The notes under the pieces: generated by a model
What the model was told of the DNA's origin: nothing
Database searches by the model: none
What the model saw: the letters and a program-made list of their open reading frames with translations, nothing else
Source: Rhodospirillales bacterium
GTDB taxonomy: Bacteria > Pseudomonadota > Alphaproteobacteria > JAREAF01
DNA length: 22,933 nucleotides
Assembly: GCA_029240475.1 (NCBI GenBank)
Contig: JAREAF010000003.1
Coordinates: forward strand, 1 to 22,933
Direction: 5' to 3'
Translations under genes and position numbers: made by a program
Shown: positions 1 through 7,506 of the stretch, piece after piece
Position numbering within the stretch: position 1 is the stretch's first letter
Layout of the letters: every line of letters begins with the position of its first letter

Positions 1-1094
1 CTCGGTTCGCCGTGCCGCCGCACGCCAACTCCGCCGTCGACGGCTATGCGGTGCGGTTCGAGGACCTGTCGCCGGACCATGAAACCCTGCTCCGCATCGT
101 CGGGCGGGCGGCGGCCGGTCACCCCGAGCGGCGCGCGCTGCAGTCCGGCGAGGCGATCCGCATCTTCACCGGTGCGGTCAAGCCGGAAGGCGCCGACACC
201 GTCCTCATGCAGGAGGATTGCCGGCTCGAGGGCGACCGCGTCGCCATTCCGCCGGGCATCAAGCGCGGCGCCAATCGCCGCCGCGCGGGCGAGGATGTCG
301 AGGCCGGCGCGGTCGCTCTGGCGGCCGGCGCGCGCCTGCGCCCGCAAGAGATCGGCCTTGCGGCGGCGCTCGGCCAAGCCTCGGTGCCGGTGCGCAGGCC
401 TCTCAGGGCGGCCCTGTTTTCGACCGGCGACGAGCTCCAGGAGCCGGGACAGCCGCCGGCTCTGGGGCGCATCTACGATTCCAACCGCTACACGCTCGCC
501 GCGCTGCTCGCCGGCCTGCAGGTGGCGGTCACCGATCTCGGCATCATGCCGGACCGCGAGCCCGTCATTCGCGAGGCGCTGCGGCGCGCCGCGGAGGAGC
601 ACGACCTGATCCTCACCTCCGGCGGCGTGTCGGTCGGCGAAGAGGATCACGTCAAGGCCGCGGTCGAGGCGCTGGGCGCGCTGCATTTCTGGCGGCTGGC
701 CATCAAGCCGGGCCGCCCGATCGCGCTGGGGCAGGTCGGCCGGGTGCCCTTCGTCGGACTGCCCGGCAACCCCGTCGCGGCGATGGTGACCTTCCTCAGG
801 ATCGTGAGGCCGCTGATCCTGAAGCTTGCGGGCGCGCGCGACCGCCGCCCGCCCCTGTTCCGCGTGCGCGCGGGGTTCGACTATCGCAAGAAGGCGGGCC
901 GGCGCGAATGGGTGCGCGTGCGCCTGGTCCCCGACGGCGCCGGTGGACTGGAGGCGCGCAAGTTCCCGCGCGAGGGCGCCGGCATCCTCTCTTCGATGGT
1001 CGCTTCCGACGGCCTGGCCGAGCTGCCCGAGGGCTTGACCCGCCTGGAGCCGGGGACCATGGTTGATGTGCTGCCCTTCGCCGAGGTGCTTTGA
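1..1094 (+). CDS. moeA: Molybdopterin molybdenumtransferase MoeA (5' end outside window)
   Basis: MoeA inserts molybdate into adenylylated molybdopterin, the last step of molybdenum cofactor synthesis in the cytoplasm. The reading frame is open to the left edge (codons from base 3). It begins with the conserved N-terminal motif PPHANSAVDGYAV, so the GTG at 12 is an internal codon and the true start lies upstream. Other family signatures are visible: FSTGDEL, the YDSNRYTL stretch, the MoCF-domain TSGGVSVGEEDHV, KPGRPIALG and the molybdopterin-binding GLPGNPVAAMVTF, then the C-terminal beta-barrel. About 360 residues are present of a usual ~400. The stop lies 3 bases before moaD, so the three moa/moe genes are probably one operon. 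Family assignment is secure; only the N-terminus is missing. Confidence 0.96.
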   Translation, partial: RFAVPPHANSAVDGYAVRFEDLSPDHETLLRIVGRAAAGHPERRALQSGEAIRIFTGAVKPEGADTVLMQEDCRLEGDRVAIPPGIKRGANRRRAGEDVEAGAVALAAGARLRPQEIGLAAALGQASVPVRRPLRAALFSTGDELQEPGQPPALGRIYDSNRYTLAALLAGLQVAVTDLGIMPDREPVIREALRRAAEEHDLILTSGGVSVGEEDHVKAAVEALGALHFWRLAIKPGRPIALGQVGRVPFVGLPGNPVAAMVTFLRIVRPLILKLAGARDRRPPLFRVRAGFDYRKKAGRREWVRVRLVPDGAGGLEARKFPREGAGILSSMVASDGLAELPEGLTRLEPGTMVDVLPFAEVL

Positions 1095-1097
1095 GCG

Positions 1098-1349
1098 ATG
1101 AAGGTGCTCTATTTCGCCTGGCTGAAGCAGAAGGTCGGCCTCGCCGAGGAGGAGGTGAACCCGCCCGCCGAGGTCAGGGACGTCGCCGGGCTGCTCAATT
1201 GGCTCGCCCAACGCAGCGCCCGCCACGGCGATGCGCTTGCGCGCCGGAGCGTCGTGCGCGTGGCCGTCAATCAATCCTATGCCGGGCCCGATCACCCGGT
1301 GCGGCCGGGTGACGAGATCGCCCTGTTCCCGCCGGTGACCGGCGGCTGA
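1098..1349 (+). CDS. moaD: Molybdopterin synthase small subunit MoaD
   Basis: This 83-residue ubiquitin-like protein of the MoaD/ThiS fold carries sulfur as a C-terminal thiocarboxylate for molybdopterin synthase. The sequence shows the beta-grasp start KVLYFAWLKQKVG, the late RPGDEIALFPPVTGG segment and the diagnostic terminal Gly-Gly. Length is typical of the family. It starts 3 bases after the moeA stop and is followed 11 bases later by moaE, its catalytic partner. A longer frame from 1091 exists but lacks MoaD features; the ATG at 1098 gives the correct N-terminus. Confidence 0.95.
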   Translation: MKVLYFAWLKQKVGLAEEEVNPPAEVRDVAGLLNWLAQRSARHGDALARRSVVRVAVNQSYAGPDHPVRPGDEIALFPPVTGG

Positions 1350-1360
1350 GTCCAAGCGCC

Positions 1361-1825
1361 ATGATCCGCGTGCAGGAAGCGGACTTCGATGTGGGAGCGG
1401 AACTGGCCCGGCTCGCGACAGGCGACCGCTCGGTCGGCGGCATGGCCTGCTTCGTCGGGCTCGTGCGCGACATCGCCGAGGGCGCGCAGATCTCCGCCAT
1501 GACGCTCGAGCACTATCCGGGCATGACCGAGCGCATGCTGAGCGAGATCGAGGCCGAGGCGCGCCGACGCTGGCCTCTCGCCGATTGCCTCATCATCCAT
1601 CGCTACGGCCGCCTTGAGCCGGGCGAGCGCATCGTGCTCGTCGCGACGGCCTCGGCGCACCGCAGCGCGGCCCTGGAGTCCTGCGCCTTCCTCATCGACT
1701 GGCTGAAGACCAAGGCGCCGTTCTGGAAGCTGGAGGAATCGCCGTCGGGCCAAGCGCGCTGGGTTGAGGCGCGAGAGAGCGACGACCGCGCCGCCGATCG
1801 TTGGAGCGGCGAGAAGCCAGAATAA
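1361..1825 (+). CDS. moaE: Molybdopterin synthase catalytic subunit MoaE
   Basis: MoaE converts precursor Z (cPMP) to molybdopterin using sulfur donated by the MoaD thiocarboxylate. The 154-residue protein has the usual length. Visible motifs are CFVGLVRD (residues 30-37), IIHRYGRLEPGE (78-89), the SAHR pair near 98-101, and the lysine-rich active-site segment WLKTKAPFWKLE (114-125), which corresponds to the catalytic KxxAPxWK motif of the family. It closes the moeA-moaD-moaE run. The TAA stop is embedded in an AT-rich inverted repeat (1820-1839), and no further moa gene follows; the next genes belong to a secretion system. Confidence 0.95.
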   Translation: MIRVQEADFDVGAELARLATGDRSVGGMACFVGLVRDIAEGAQISAMTLEHYPGMTERMLSEIEAEARRRWPLADCLIIHRYGRLEPGERIVLVATASAHRSAALESCAFLIDWLKTKAPFWKLEESPSGQARWVEARESDDRAADRWSGEKPE

Positions 1826-1849
1826 TTCCGCGATTATTCAGCATTATTC
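1820..1849. repeat. AT-rich inverted repeat plus third half-site ahead of the secretion cassette
   Basis: GAATAAT (1820-1826) and ATTATTC (1833-1839) form a perfect 7-bp inverted repeat with a 6-base spacer, and a second ATTATTC follows at 1843-1849, 10 bp downstream of the first. The left arm covers the moaE stop codon. The patch is strikingly AT-rich for this GC-rich window. It could be a regulator-binding site for the downstream secretion operon or a weak hairpin; it has no GC stem or T tract, so a rho-independent terminator is unlikely. Confidence 0.45.
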
Positions 1850-1891
1850 GATCCGGAAGCGCTGATTCCGCGCAACGGAGTGATCTGCGCG

Positions 1892-1920
1892 TTGACTCTC
1901 GCAAACGGTCCCAAATAGCG
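1892..1920 (+). promoter_or_regulatory. Possible promoter of the type I secretion operon
   Basis: TTGACT at 1892-1897 is a good -35 match. The best -10 candidates, 15-17 bases downstream (AATAGC / ATAGCG around 1914-1920), are poor. It lies in the only sizeable gap (1826-2010) before the exporter gene. Tentative. Confidence 0.25.
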
Positions 1921-2010
1921 TGGACCAACGATTGTCCGACCGGCCGCGAATAGCCGGTTTTATCGGAAGAATTTACGACAATTCGCCCGGACCTTCGCAC
2001 GGTTTCGGGC

Positions 2011-3786
2011 GTGGGAGCCCGTTATTTGAGAAGCGGCGGTCTCACCTCTGGATGCCGGTCCGGACTGGCCGCAGTCGTGCTGTTCAGCCTCGCCATCAAT
2101 ATTCTGATGCTGACCAGCGCCTTCTACATGTTCCAGCTTTTCGACCGCGTGCTGGCCAGCCGCAGCATCGAGACCCTGCTTTATCTGACGGTAATAGCGC
2201 TGGCCGCACTGGCCACCATGGGCGTGCTGGAAATGGTCCGCGCGCGCATGCTGGTGCGCATCGGCGGATGGGTCGAGCGGCGCCTGGGCGCGCCGATCCT
2301 GGCGCGGTCGGTGGATGCCGCCAATGAAGGCCGCAGCTCTGGAACGCAGAACCTTGCGGACCTCGCGCAGATCCGCTCCTTCCTGGGCGGACCCGGCATT
2401 CTGGCCTTGTTCGACGTTCCCTGGATTCCGGTCTATCTCCTGGCGATTTACCTGCTGCATCCGCAGCTTGGGCATCTGGCGCTGCTCGGTGCCGCCGTCT
2501 TGCTGATCGTCGGCGCGCTGAACGAGCGATTGACCCACCGGCGCTTGAGGGAAGCGAGCTCGGCGGCGGCCGGGCTGCAGCGCCGGGCAGACGCCATGAT
2601 CCGCAATGCCACGGTGGTCGACGGGCTGGGGATGATGGCCCAGCTCGCCGCGCGCTGGTCATCCGCATTTTCACAGGCGCAAGAGCACCGGCTGCTCGCG
2701 AACGAGCGGTCGAGCATGCTCGTCGCCTCAGCCAAATTCTTCCGCGGCGGCCTGCAGATCGCCATCCTCGGCCTCGGCGCCTATCTGGTGATCCAGAACC
2801 AGATCACCGCCGGAGCGATGATCGCCGCCTCCATCCTGCTCGGGCGCGCCTTGGCGCCGGTCGAACAGGCCAACGCGAACCTGCGGCCGGCGGTGGCGGC
2901 GTGGGATGCGGCGCGCAGGCTGCGGAGCTTCCTTGCGCAGCCGGCGCGCCGCCCGGAGGCGATGCCGCTGCCCGCCCCGCAAGGGCAGCTCGAAGTGAGC
3001 GACATCTCCTACGCCATTCGCGAGCGCGGGCAACAAGCTCGGCCCATCCTTCGCAAGGTCAGCCTGCAGGTCCGGCCCGGCGAGCTGGTCGCGGTGATCG
3101 GCCCGTCCGCCTCGGGCAAATCGACGTTGGCCCGCTTGCTGGTGGGCATCCTGCCTCCGGACTCAGGCACCGTGCGGCTCGACGGCGCAGATATGTTCGG
3201 CCGGGCGCGGGCCGAGATCGGCAGGCATGTCGGCTATCTGCCGCAAGAGCTGGAGCTCTTCGCCGGCTCCGTGAAGGACAACATCGCACGCATGGGCGAT
3301 CCCGACCCCGAGGCGGTCGTCGAGGCGGCGCAGCTGGCCGGCTGCCACGAGATGGTCCTGCGCCTGCCGCAAGGCTATGAAACCGAGATCGGCGAGGGAG
3401 GGCTGCATCTCTCCGGCGGGCAGCGCCAGCGCATCGCGCTGGCGCGCGCGCTTTACGGCAATCCGCGCCTGCTGGTGCTGGACGAGCCGGACGCCAGCCT
3501 CGACCCGGAGGGAGATGCCGCGCTCGCGCTCGCGCTGGCCGGCGCCAAGGACCGGGGATGCACGGCGATCGTCATCGCGCATCGTCCCAACATCCTGGCC
3601 AGGGCCGACCGGCTTCTGGTGCTGCGCGATGGGCGCGTCGACCTGTTCGGCCCGCGCAGGGACGTGATGGCCGAACTCGCGCGCCGCGTCTCGCAGGCGA
3701 AGCAGCGCCTCCAGGCAGTCCCCGGCGGCCGGCAGCTCGCTGCCGCCGCGTCCGACGAGCGCGACAGCGCAGGAGCGGCCGAATGA
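2011..3786 (+). CDS. Type I secretion ABC exporter, PrtD/LipB type
   Basis: This inner-membrane ATPase and permease of a type I secretion system exports unfolded RTX-type proteins from the cytoplasm. The N-terminal half holds an ABC transmembrane domain (helices near residues 20-40, 55-72, 132-170 and 245-285) with the PrtD-type LYMFQLFDRVL-like stretch (FYMFQLFDRVL, 38-48). There is no C39 peptidase domain. The ATPase domain has Walker A GPSASGKST (364-372), a Q-loop glutamine at 412, signature LSGGQ (467-471), Walker B LLVLDEP (487-493) and the switch histidine H524. The 591-residue length fits the family. The GTG at 2011 is the first start after a stop and leaves ~20 residues before the first helix, as usual, but it has no clear ribosome-binding site. 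The stop overlaps the fusion-protein ATG (ATGA). Confidence 0.93.
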   Translation: MGARYLRSGGLTSGCRSGLAAVVLFSLAINILMLTSAFYMFQLFDRVLASRSIETLLYLTVIALAALATMGVLEMVRARMLVRIGGWVERRLGAPILARSVDAANEGRSSGTQNLADLAQIRSFLGGPGILALFDVPWIPVYLLAIYLLHPQLGHLALLGAAVLLIVGALNERLTHRRLREASSAAAGLQRRADAMIRNATVVDGLGMMAQLAARWSSAFSQAQEHRLLANERSSMLVASAKFFRGGLQIAILGLGAYLVIQNQITAGAMIAASILLGRALAPVEQANANLRPAVAAWDAARRLRSFLAQPARRPEAMPLPAPQGQLEVSDISYAIRERGQQARPILRKVSLQVRPGELVAVIGPSASGKSTLARLLVGILPPDSGTVRLDGADMFGRARAEIGRHVGYLPQELELFAGSVKDNIARMGDPDPEAVVEAAQLAGCHEMVLRLPQGYETEIGEGGLHLSGGQRQRIALARALYGNPRLLVLDEPDASLDPEGDAALALALAGAKDRGCTAIVIAHRPNILARADRLLVLRDGRVDLFGPRRDVMAELARRVSQAKQRLQAVPGGRQLAAAASDERDSAGAAE

Positions 3787-5114
3787 AGGCGCTCAGCACC
3801 CGCCTGCAGAATGCCGACGCACGCGCGGGCGGCCCGCGGCTCCGCGGGCTGATGCTGGGCGGCGTTTTGGCGATTGCTCTCTTCTTCGGCGGGCTTGGAA
3901 GCTGGGCGGCGCTGGCGCCGCTGGCCAGCGCCGCCGTTGCGCCCGGCCTCGTCACCGTGGAATCGAACCGCAAGACGGTTCAGCACCTGGACGGCGGCAT
4001 CATCTCCGAGCTGCTGGTGCGCAACGGCGATCGCGTGGCGCGAGGCCAGGTGCTGTTGCGCCTGGAAGATGTCGAAAGCCGCTCGGAGTTCGACCTGCTG
4101 CAAGGCCGGAGGCTGGCGCTCGCCGCGCAGCAGGCGCGGCTGGCCGCCGAACGCGACGGCGCCGCCGAGATCGCCTTGCCGCCGGAGCTGGCCAAACGCC
4201 AGGCCGATCCCCAGGTCGCGGAGGTGATCGCCGGGCAGCGCCAGATCCTCGACAGCCGCAATCAGCTCATCGCCGGCCAGACCGCCGTGCTCGAGCAGCG
4301 CATCGGCCAATATGAGGCGGAGATCGGGTCCCTGCAGGCTCAGTCGGCTTCCGGAAAGGCGCAGCTGCGCCTGATCTCGGAGGAGCTGAGCGGGGTCGCG
4401 GAGCTCGTGCGCAAGGGGCTGGAGAAGAAATCGCGCCTGCTGGCGCTGCAGCGCGAGGCGGCCCGGCTCGAGGGGATGCAGGGGGATTATGACGGCCGCA
4501 TCACACGCGCGCGGCAGGGCATCGCGGAAGCGCGCATGGAGATGCTGAATCTGAAGCGGCAGCGCAACAGCGAAACGGTGTCGGAGCTGCGCGACGTCGA
4601 GGTCGAGCTTGCGGACGTATCGGAGCGGCTGCGCGTGGCCGAAGCGCGCCTGCAGCGGACGGAGATCGCGGCGCCGCTGGACGGCGTGGTGCTGAACCTC
4701 CGCTACTTCACGAACGGGGGCGTGGTCGAGCCCGGCGCGCCCATCCTCGACATCGTGCCCGAAGCCGAAAGCCTGGTCATCGACGCCCAGCTCGATCCCG
4801 TCAATATCGACGAGGTGCATGCGGGCCTGGCGGCGCAGGTGCGCCTCATCGCCTTCAAGCAGCGGATCACGCCCGTGCTGTCCGGGCTGGTGACGCAGGT
4901 CTCCGCCGACGTCCTGACCGATGACAGGAGCGGGCGTCCCTATTACGCGGCGCGCATCGAGATCTCGCGCGCCGAGCTGGATCGGCTCGGCGGGGCCAGC
5001 CTGTACCCCGGCATGCCCGTGGAGGTGATCATCGAGACCGGCCAGCGCACCGCGCTGGACTATCTGATCACGCCCGTCACGGACAGCTTCGCGCATGCAT
5101 TCCGCGAAGAGTGA
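3783..5114 (+). CDS. Type I secretion membrane fusion protein, HlyD/PrtE family
   Basis: This periplasmic adaptor links the ABC exporter to an outer-membrane TolC-type channel. The 443-residue protein has a short cytoplasmic N-terminus, one transmembrane helix (about 21-43), a first lipoyl-like half (TVESNRKTVQHLDGGIISEL, about 58-77, typical of HlyD proteins), a long coiled coil rich in Glu, Arg and Gln (about 100-295), a second lipoyl half (TEIAAPLDGVVLNL) and a beta-barrel ending with GMPVEVIIETGQRTALDYL, a conserved family ending. A longer open frame begins at 3558, but the ATG at 3783 overlaps the exporter stop by four bases and gives the correct N-terminus, implying translational coupling. 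No TolC-like gene lies in the window, so the outer-membrane partner must be encoded elsewhere. Confidence 0.93.
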   Translation: MKALSTRLQNADARAGGPRLRGLMLGGVLAIALFFGGLGSWAALAPLASAAVAPGLVTVESNRKTVQHLDGGIISELLVRNGDRVARGQVLLRLEDVESRSEFDLLQGRRLALAAQQARLAAERDGAAEIALPPELAKRQADPQVAEVIAGQRQILDSRNQLIAGQTAVLEQRIGQYEAEIGSLQAQSASGKAQLRLISEELSGVAELVRKGLEKKSRLLALQREAARLEGMQGDYDGRITRARQGIAEARMEMLNLKRQRNSETVSELRDVEVELADVSERLRVAEARLQRTEIAAPLDGVVLNLRYFTNGGVVEPGAPILDIVPEAESLVIDAQLDPVNIDEVHAGLAAQVRLIAFKQRITPVLSGLVTQVSADVLTDDRSGRPYYAARIEISRAELDRLGGASLYPGMPVEVIIETGQRTALDYLITPVTDSFAHAFREE

Positions 5115-5144
5115 ATTTCACCCATCAGCCGTAGAGGAGAAGAC

Positions 5145-6464
5145 ATGGCCCAGGTGATCGGCACCGAGAATGGAGAGATCCTGCCGGGCGGCCCCGATCC
5201 GGACATCATCCTCGGCCTGGGGGGCGATGACGAGCTGCGGGGCGAGGATGGCTCCGATCTTCTCGATGGCGGGCTGGGCCGCGACAGCGTGTTCGCAGGC
5301 GACGGCGACGACCTGCTCATCGGCGGGACCGTGGAGCCGCCGACCCCGGGCGAGGACGATGACCTGCTGGACGGCGGCGGCGGCGCGGACTGGGTCATCT
5401 ATACCGGGCTCTCCGTGACGGTCGATCTCGCGGCCGGAAGAGCCGATGGGAACGGCATGTTCGATCAGCTCGTCGGGATAGAGAACATCGCCGCATCGGG
5501 CGGGCTGATCGGCGATGCGGGCGACAACATCCTGCTTGGACTGGGCCGGCAGTTCGACCTTTTCGTCGGCGGCGCGGGGAACGACCTGCTCATCGGCAGC
5601 GATGCCGTGCACCCCGGCAGCTTCCCGAATTTCGACACCGTGGACTACAGCGCCGATCCCGCGGGCGTCGCGGTCGACCTGTCCACCGGCGAGGCCGTGG
5701 ACGGCTTCTGCGGGCACGACCGGATCGCCGGAATCGAGGCGGTGGTGGGTTCGCAGTTCGCCGATACGATCATCGGCAACTTCGCCCCGAACTATCTCTC
5801 CGGGGCCGATGGCGACGACCGGATCGAAGGATTGAATGAGGCGGACCTGCTCGCCGGCGGGCTGGGAGAGGATGAGCTGGATGGCGGCGAAGGGTCCGAC
5901 TGGCTCCTCTCGGAGCGGTCCGAAACCATCGACCTCGCCGCCGGAACGGCCACCGATGGGTTTTCGGCTGAGGTCGATTCGCTGGCCGGCATCGAGAATG
6001 TGCTCAGCTTATTCGCCGCCGGCGACACCGTGATCGGCGATGGCGGCGACAATCGCTTCGCCTTCTTCGAATCCAACAGCACGATCACCGGCGGCGCCGG
6101 CGCGGACCGGTTCCTGCAACTCAGCCCCGGCAGCGGCTTCTCTCTCGAGACCGTCACGGATTTCGAGCAGGGGATAGACCTGCTTCAGTTCCAGACCGAC
6201 GCGCTGAGTTTCGATCAGCCCTTGCCGGAAGGCAGCCTCGACCCGGCGCTCTTCGCGCTCGGATCGGCCGCCGACGAGGACGATTTCTTCATTTTCGATC
6301 CCGAGACCAGCACCCTCTCGATCGACAGGGACGGCAGCGGCGAGGGCGAGGCCATCGCCTCGCTGGTCCTGGAGGGCGAGACCGATCTGGCCGCCAGCGA
6401 CATCGAGATCGTGGGCGACTTCCTCGGAACTCTGGTCCTGGGCGGCGACGAGGTGCTGGTGTGA
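5145..6464 (+). CDS. RTX calcium-binding repeat protein, probable type I secretion cargo
   Basis: This acidic 439-residue protein consists largely of degenerate hemolysin-type calcium-binding nonapeptides (GGxGxDxLx), for example GLGGDDELRGEDGSDLLDGG (24-43), AGDGDDLLIGG (51-61), GADGDDRIEG and GGAGADRF (316-323). Interspersed are three related longer modules of the type VDLAAGxAxDG...DxLxGIEN (about 90-115, 175-200 and 260-285). No protease, lipase or adhesin catalytic domain is visible. The C-terminal ~110 residues (VTDFEQGIDLLQFQ onward) resemble the end of RTX exoproteins and finish with an acidic-hydrophobic DEVLV, compatible with an uncleaved type I secretion signal. There is no Sec signal peptide. 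A good Shine-Dalgarno (AGAGGAGA, 5133-5140) precedes the ATG. It has one cysteine (C189). Position as third gene of the cassette suggests it is the dedicated cargo; its extracellular role is unknown. Confidence 0.88.
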   Translation: MAQVIGTENGEILPGGPDPDIILGLGGDDELRGEDGSDLLDGGLGRDSVFAGDGDDLLIGGTVEPPTPGEDDDLLDGGGGADWVIYTGLSVTVDLAAGRADGNGMFDQLVGIENIAASGGLIGDAGDNILLGLGRQFDLFVGGAGNDLLIGSDAVHPGSFPNFDTVDYSADPAGVAVDLSTGEAVDGFCGHDRIAGIEAVVGSQFADTIIGNFAPNYLSGADGDDRIEGLNEADLLAGGLGEDELDGGEGSDWLLSERSETIDLAAGTATDGFSAEVDSLAGIENVLSLFAAGDTVIGDGGDNRFAFFESNSTITGGAGADRFLQLSPGSGFSLETVTDFEQGIDLLQFQTDALSFDQPLPEGSLDPALFALGSAADEDDFFIFDPETSTLSIDRDGSGEGEAIASLVLEGETDLAASDIEIVGDFLGTLVLGGDEVLV

Positions 6465-6474
6465 TGCAGAGACG

Positions 6475-6502
6475 GCGGCGCGACGGTTCAGCCGTCCGCC
6501 GC
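6475..6502. terminator. Hairpin between convergent genes, probable terminator
   Basis: GCGGCG (6475-6480), a bulged C, and GACGG (6482-6486) pair with CCGTC (6492-6496) and CGCCGC (6497-6502) around a TTCAG loop: 11 bp with one bulge. It lies 10 bases after the RTX stop and 8 before the end of ilvE, where bidirectional termination is expected. No T tract follows on either side, so efficiency is uncertain. Confidence 0.5.
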
Positions 6503-6510
6503 TCCTCGCG

Positions 6511-7407
6511 CTAGGCCGCGCTGGCGGCCGACCCGCCCGCCCGCACCGTCTTGTCGAAATCGCCGACCAGCCGCTGCGTGATCTGCCCGACCTGGAACCG
6601 GTGCGGGCCGATTTCCGCGACCGGAGTGACTTCGGCCGCCGTGCCGGTGATGAAGACCTCCTGCGTGGAGGCGAGCTCCTCGGGCATGATCGCCCGCTCG
6701 ATCACCGTCATCCCCGCCTTGCGCGCGAGGTCGATCACCGTCCGCCGCGTGATGCCGTCGAGGAAGCAGTCGGGCGTCGGCGTATGCACCTTGCCGTCCT
6801 GCACCAGGAAGATGTTCGCGCCGGTCGCCTCGGCGATCTGCCCGCGCCAGTCGAGCATCAGCGCATCGGCATAGCCCGACTGCTCGGCCGCGTGCTTGGA
6901 CAGCGTGCAGATCATATAGAGCCCGGCCGCCTTGCTCTTGGTCGGAGCGGTGTCGGGGGCGGGCCGCCGCCAGGGCGCCCACATCATCCGGATCCCGCGC
7001 ATGCGCGCCTCGGGCGAGAAATAGGCCGGCCACTGCCAGGCGGCGATGGCGAGATGGATCTTCGACTGCTGGGCGGAAACGCCCATCATCTCGCTGCCGC
7101 GCCAGGCGATCGGGCGGACATAGCCGTCGGTGATGCCGTTCGCCTTCAGCACCTCGTAGCAAGCGGCGTCGATTGCCTCGACCGAATAGGGGATCTCGAA
7201 GCCGAGGATCTTTGCCGAATCGAGCAGCCGCTGATTGTGCTCGCGCACCTTGAAGATGCGCCCACCATAGGAGCGCTCGCCCTCGAAGACGGCGCTGGCG
7301 TAGTGAAGCGCATGGGTGAGCACATGCAGCTTGGCCTCGCGCCACGGCACCAGCCCGCCGTCATACCAGATGAAGCCGTCGCGATCGTCGAAGGGAATCA
7401 GGCTCAT
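6511..7407 (-). CDS. ilvE: Branched-chain amino acid aminotransferase
   Basis: This PLP-dependent class IV aminotransferase catalyses the last step of leucine, isoleucine and valine synthesis, or the first step of their breakdown. From the chosen start MSLIPFDDRDGF it has 298 residues, a normal length. Motifs seen are VLTHALHYASAVFEGER (29-45), the region holding the predicted PLP lysine (TKSKAAGLYMIC, K159), ALMLDWRGQIAEATGANIFLV with E193, and the FITGTAAEVTPV phosphate-binding loop (252-263). An upstream in-frame ATG at 7446 would add 13 unconserved residues. The internal start at 7407 is preferred because it gives the conserved N-terminus and has GGGAG about 12 bases upstream. It diverges from the MarR regulator gene, with which it shares the intergenic control region. 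Confidence 0.95.
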   Translation of the reverse strand: MSLIPFDDRDGFIWYDGGLVPWREAKLHVLTHALHYASAVFEGERSYGGRIFKVREHNQRLLDSAKILGFEIPYSVEAIDAACYEVLKANGITDGYVRPIAWRGSEMMGVSAQQSKIHLAIAAWQWPAYFSPEARMRGIRMMWAPWRRPAPDTAPTKSKAAGLYMICTLSKHAAEQSGYADALMLDWRGQIAEATGANIFLVQDGKVHTPTPDCFLDGITRRTVIDLARKAGMTVIERAIMPEELASTQEVFITGTAAEVTPVAEIGPHRFQVGQITQRLVGDFDKTVRAGGSAASAA

Positions 7408-7458
7408 CGCTGCTTGAGGCTCCCGCCCTGGCTCGTGGGATTGCATTTAGTGTAACAG

Positions 7459-7487
7459 TGGACAGCCGTAGCAGTCGTCCCTAAATA
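7459..7487 (+). promoter_or_regulatory. Candidate promoter of the MarR-two-component operon
   Basis: TGGACA (7459-7464, 5 of 6 to consensus) is followed after 17 bases by TAAATA (7482-7487, weak -10). The predicted transcription start would fall at about 7494-7495, on the ATG itself, and no Shine-Dalgarno is visible before 7495. The mRNA may therefore be leaderless. Inferred from spacing only. Confidence 0.35.
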
Positions 7488-7493
7488 TGTCAA
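7465..7493 (-). promoter_or_regulatory. Candidate promoter of ilvE
   Basis: On the minus strand, a perfect -35 TTGACA (7493-7488) is followed after 17 bases by TACGGC (7470-7465), a weak -10 preceded by TG to give an extended -10 (TGCTACGGC). The -35 element lies inside the palindrome 7486-7506, so a repressor bound there would block both divergent promoters. Confidence 0.35.
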
Positions 7494-7506
7494 TATGGCT
7501 GACATA
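7486..7506. promoter_or_regulatory. Palindromic operator over the MarR start codon
   Basis: TATGTCA (7486-7492) and TGACATA (7500-7506) form a perfect 7-bp inverted repeat around a 7-base spacer that contains the ATG of the MarR gene (7495-7497). Position and symmetry suit autorepression by a dimeric regulator such as the adjacent MarR protein. The right arm is also coding sequence. The link to that regulator is inferred. Confidence 0.5.

Noticed and set aside
3453..5096. 547-residue open frame on the minus strand, opposite the secretion genes
   Set aside because: It lies antisense to the exporter and adaptor, is rich in Arg/Gln/His, and has no recognisable motif. Long antisense frames are common in GC-rich coding DNA.
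5160..6130. Repeated GC-rich short DNA motifs suggesting a CRISPR array or tandem repeat
   Set aside because: They are codons of RTX nonapeptides (GGxGxDxL) in frame, with no uniform repeat and spacer lengths.
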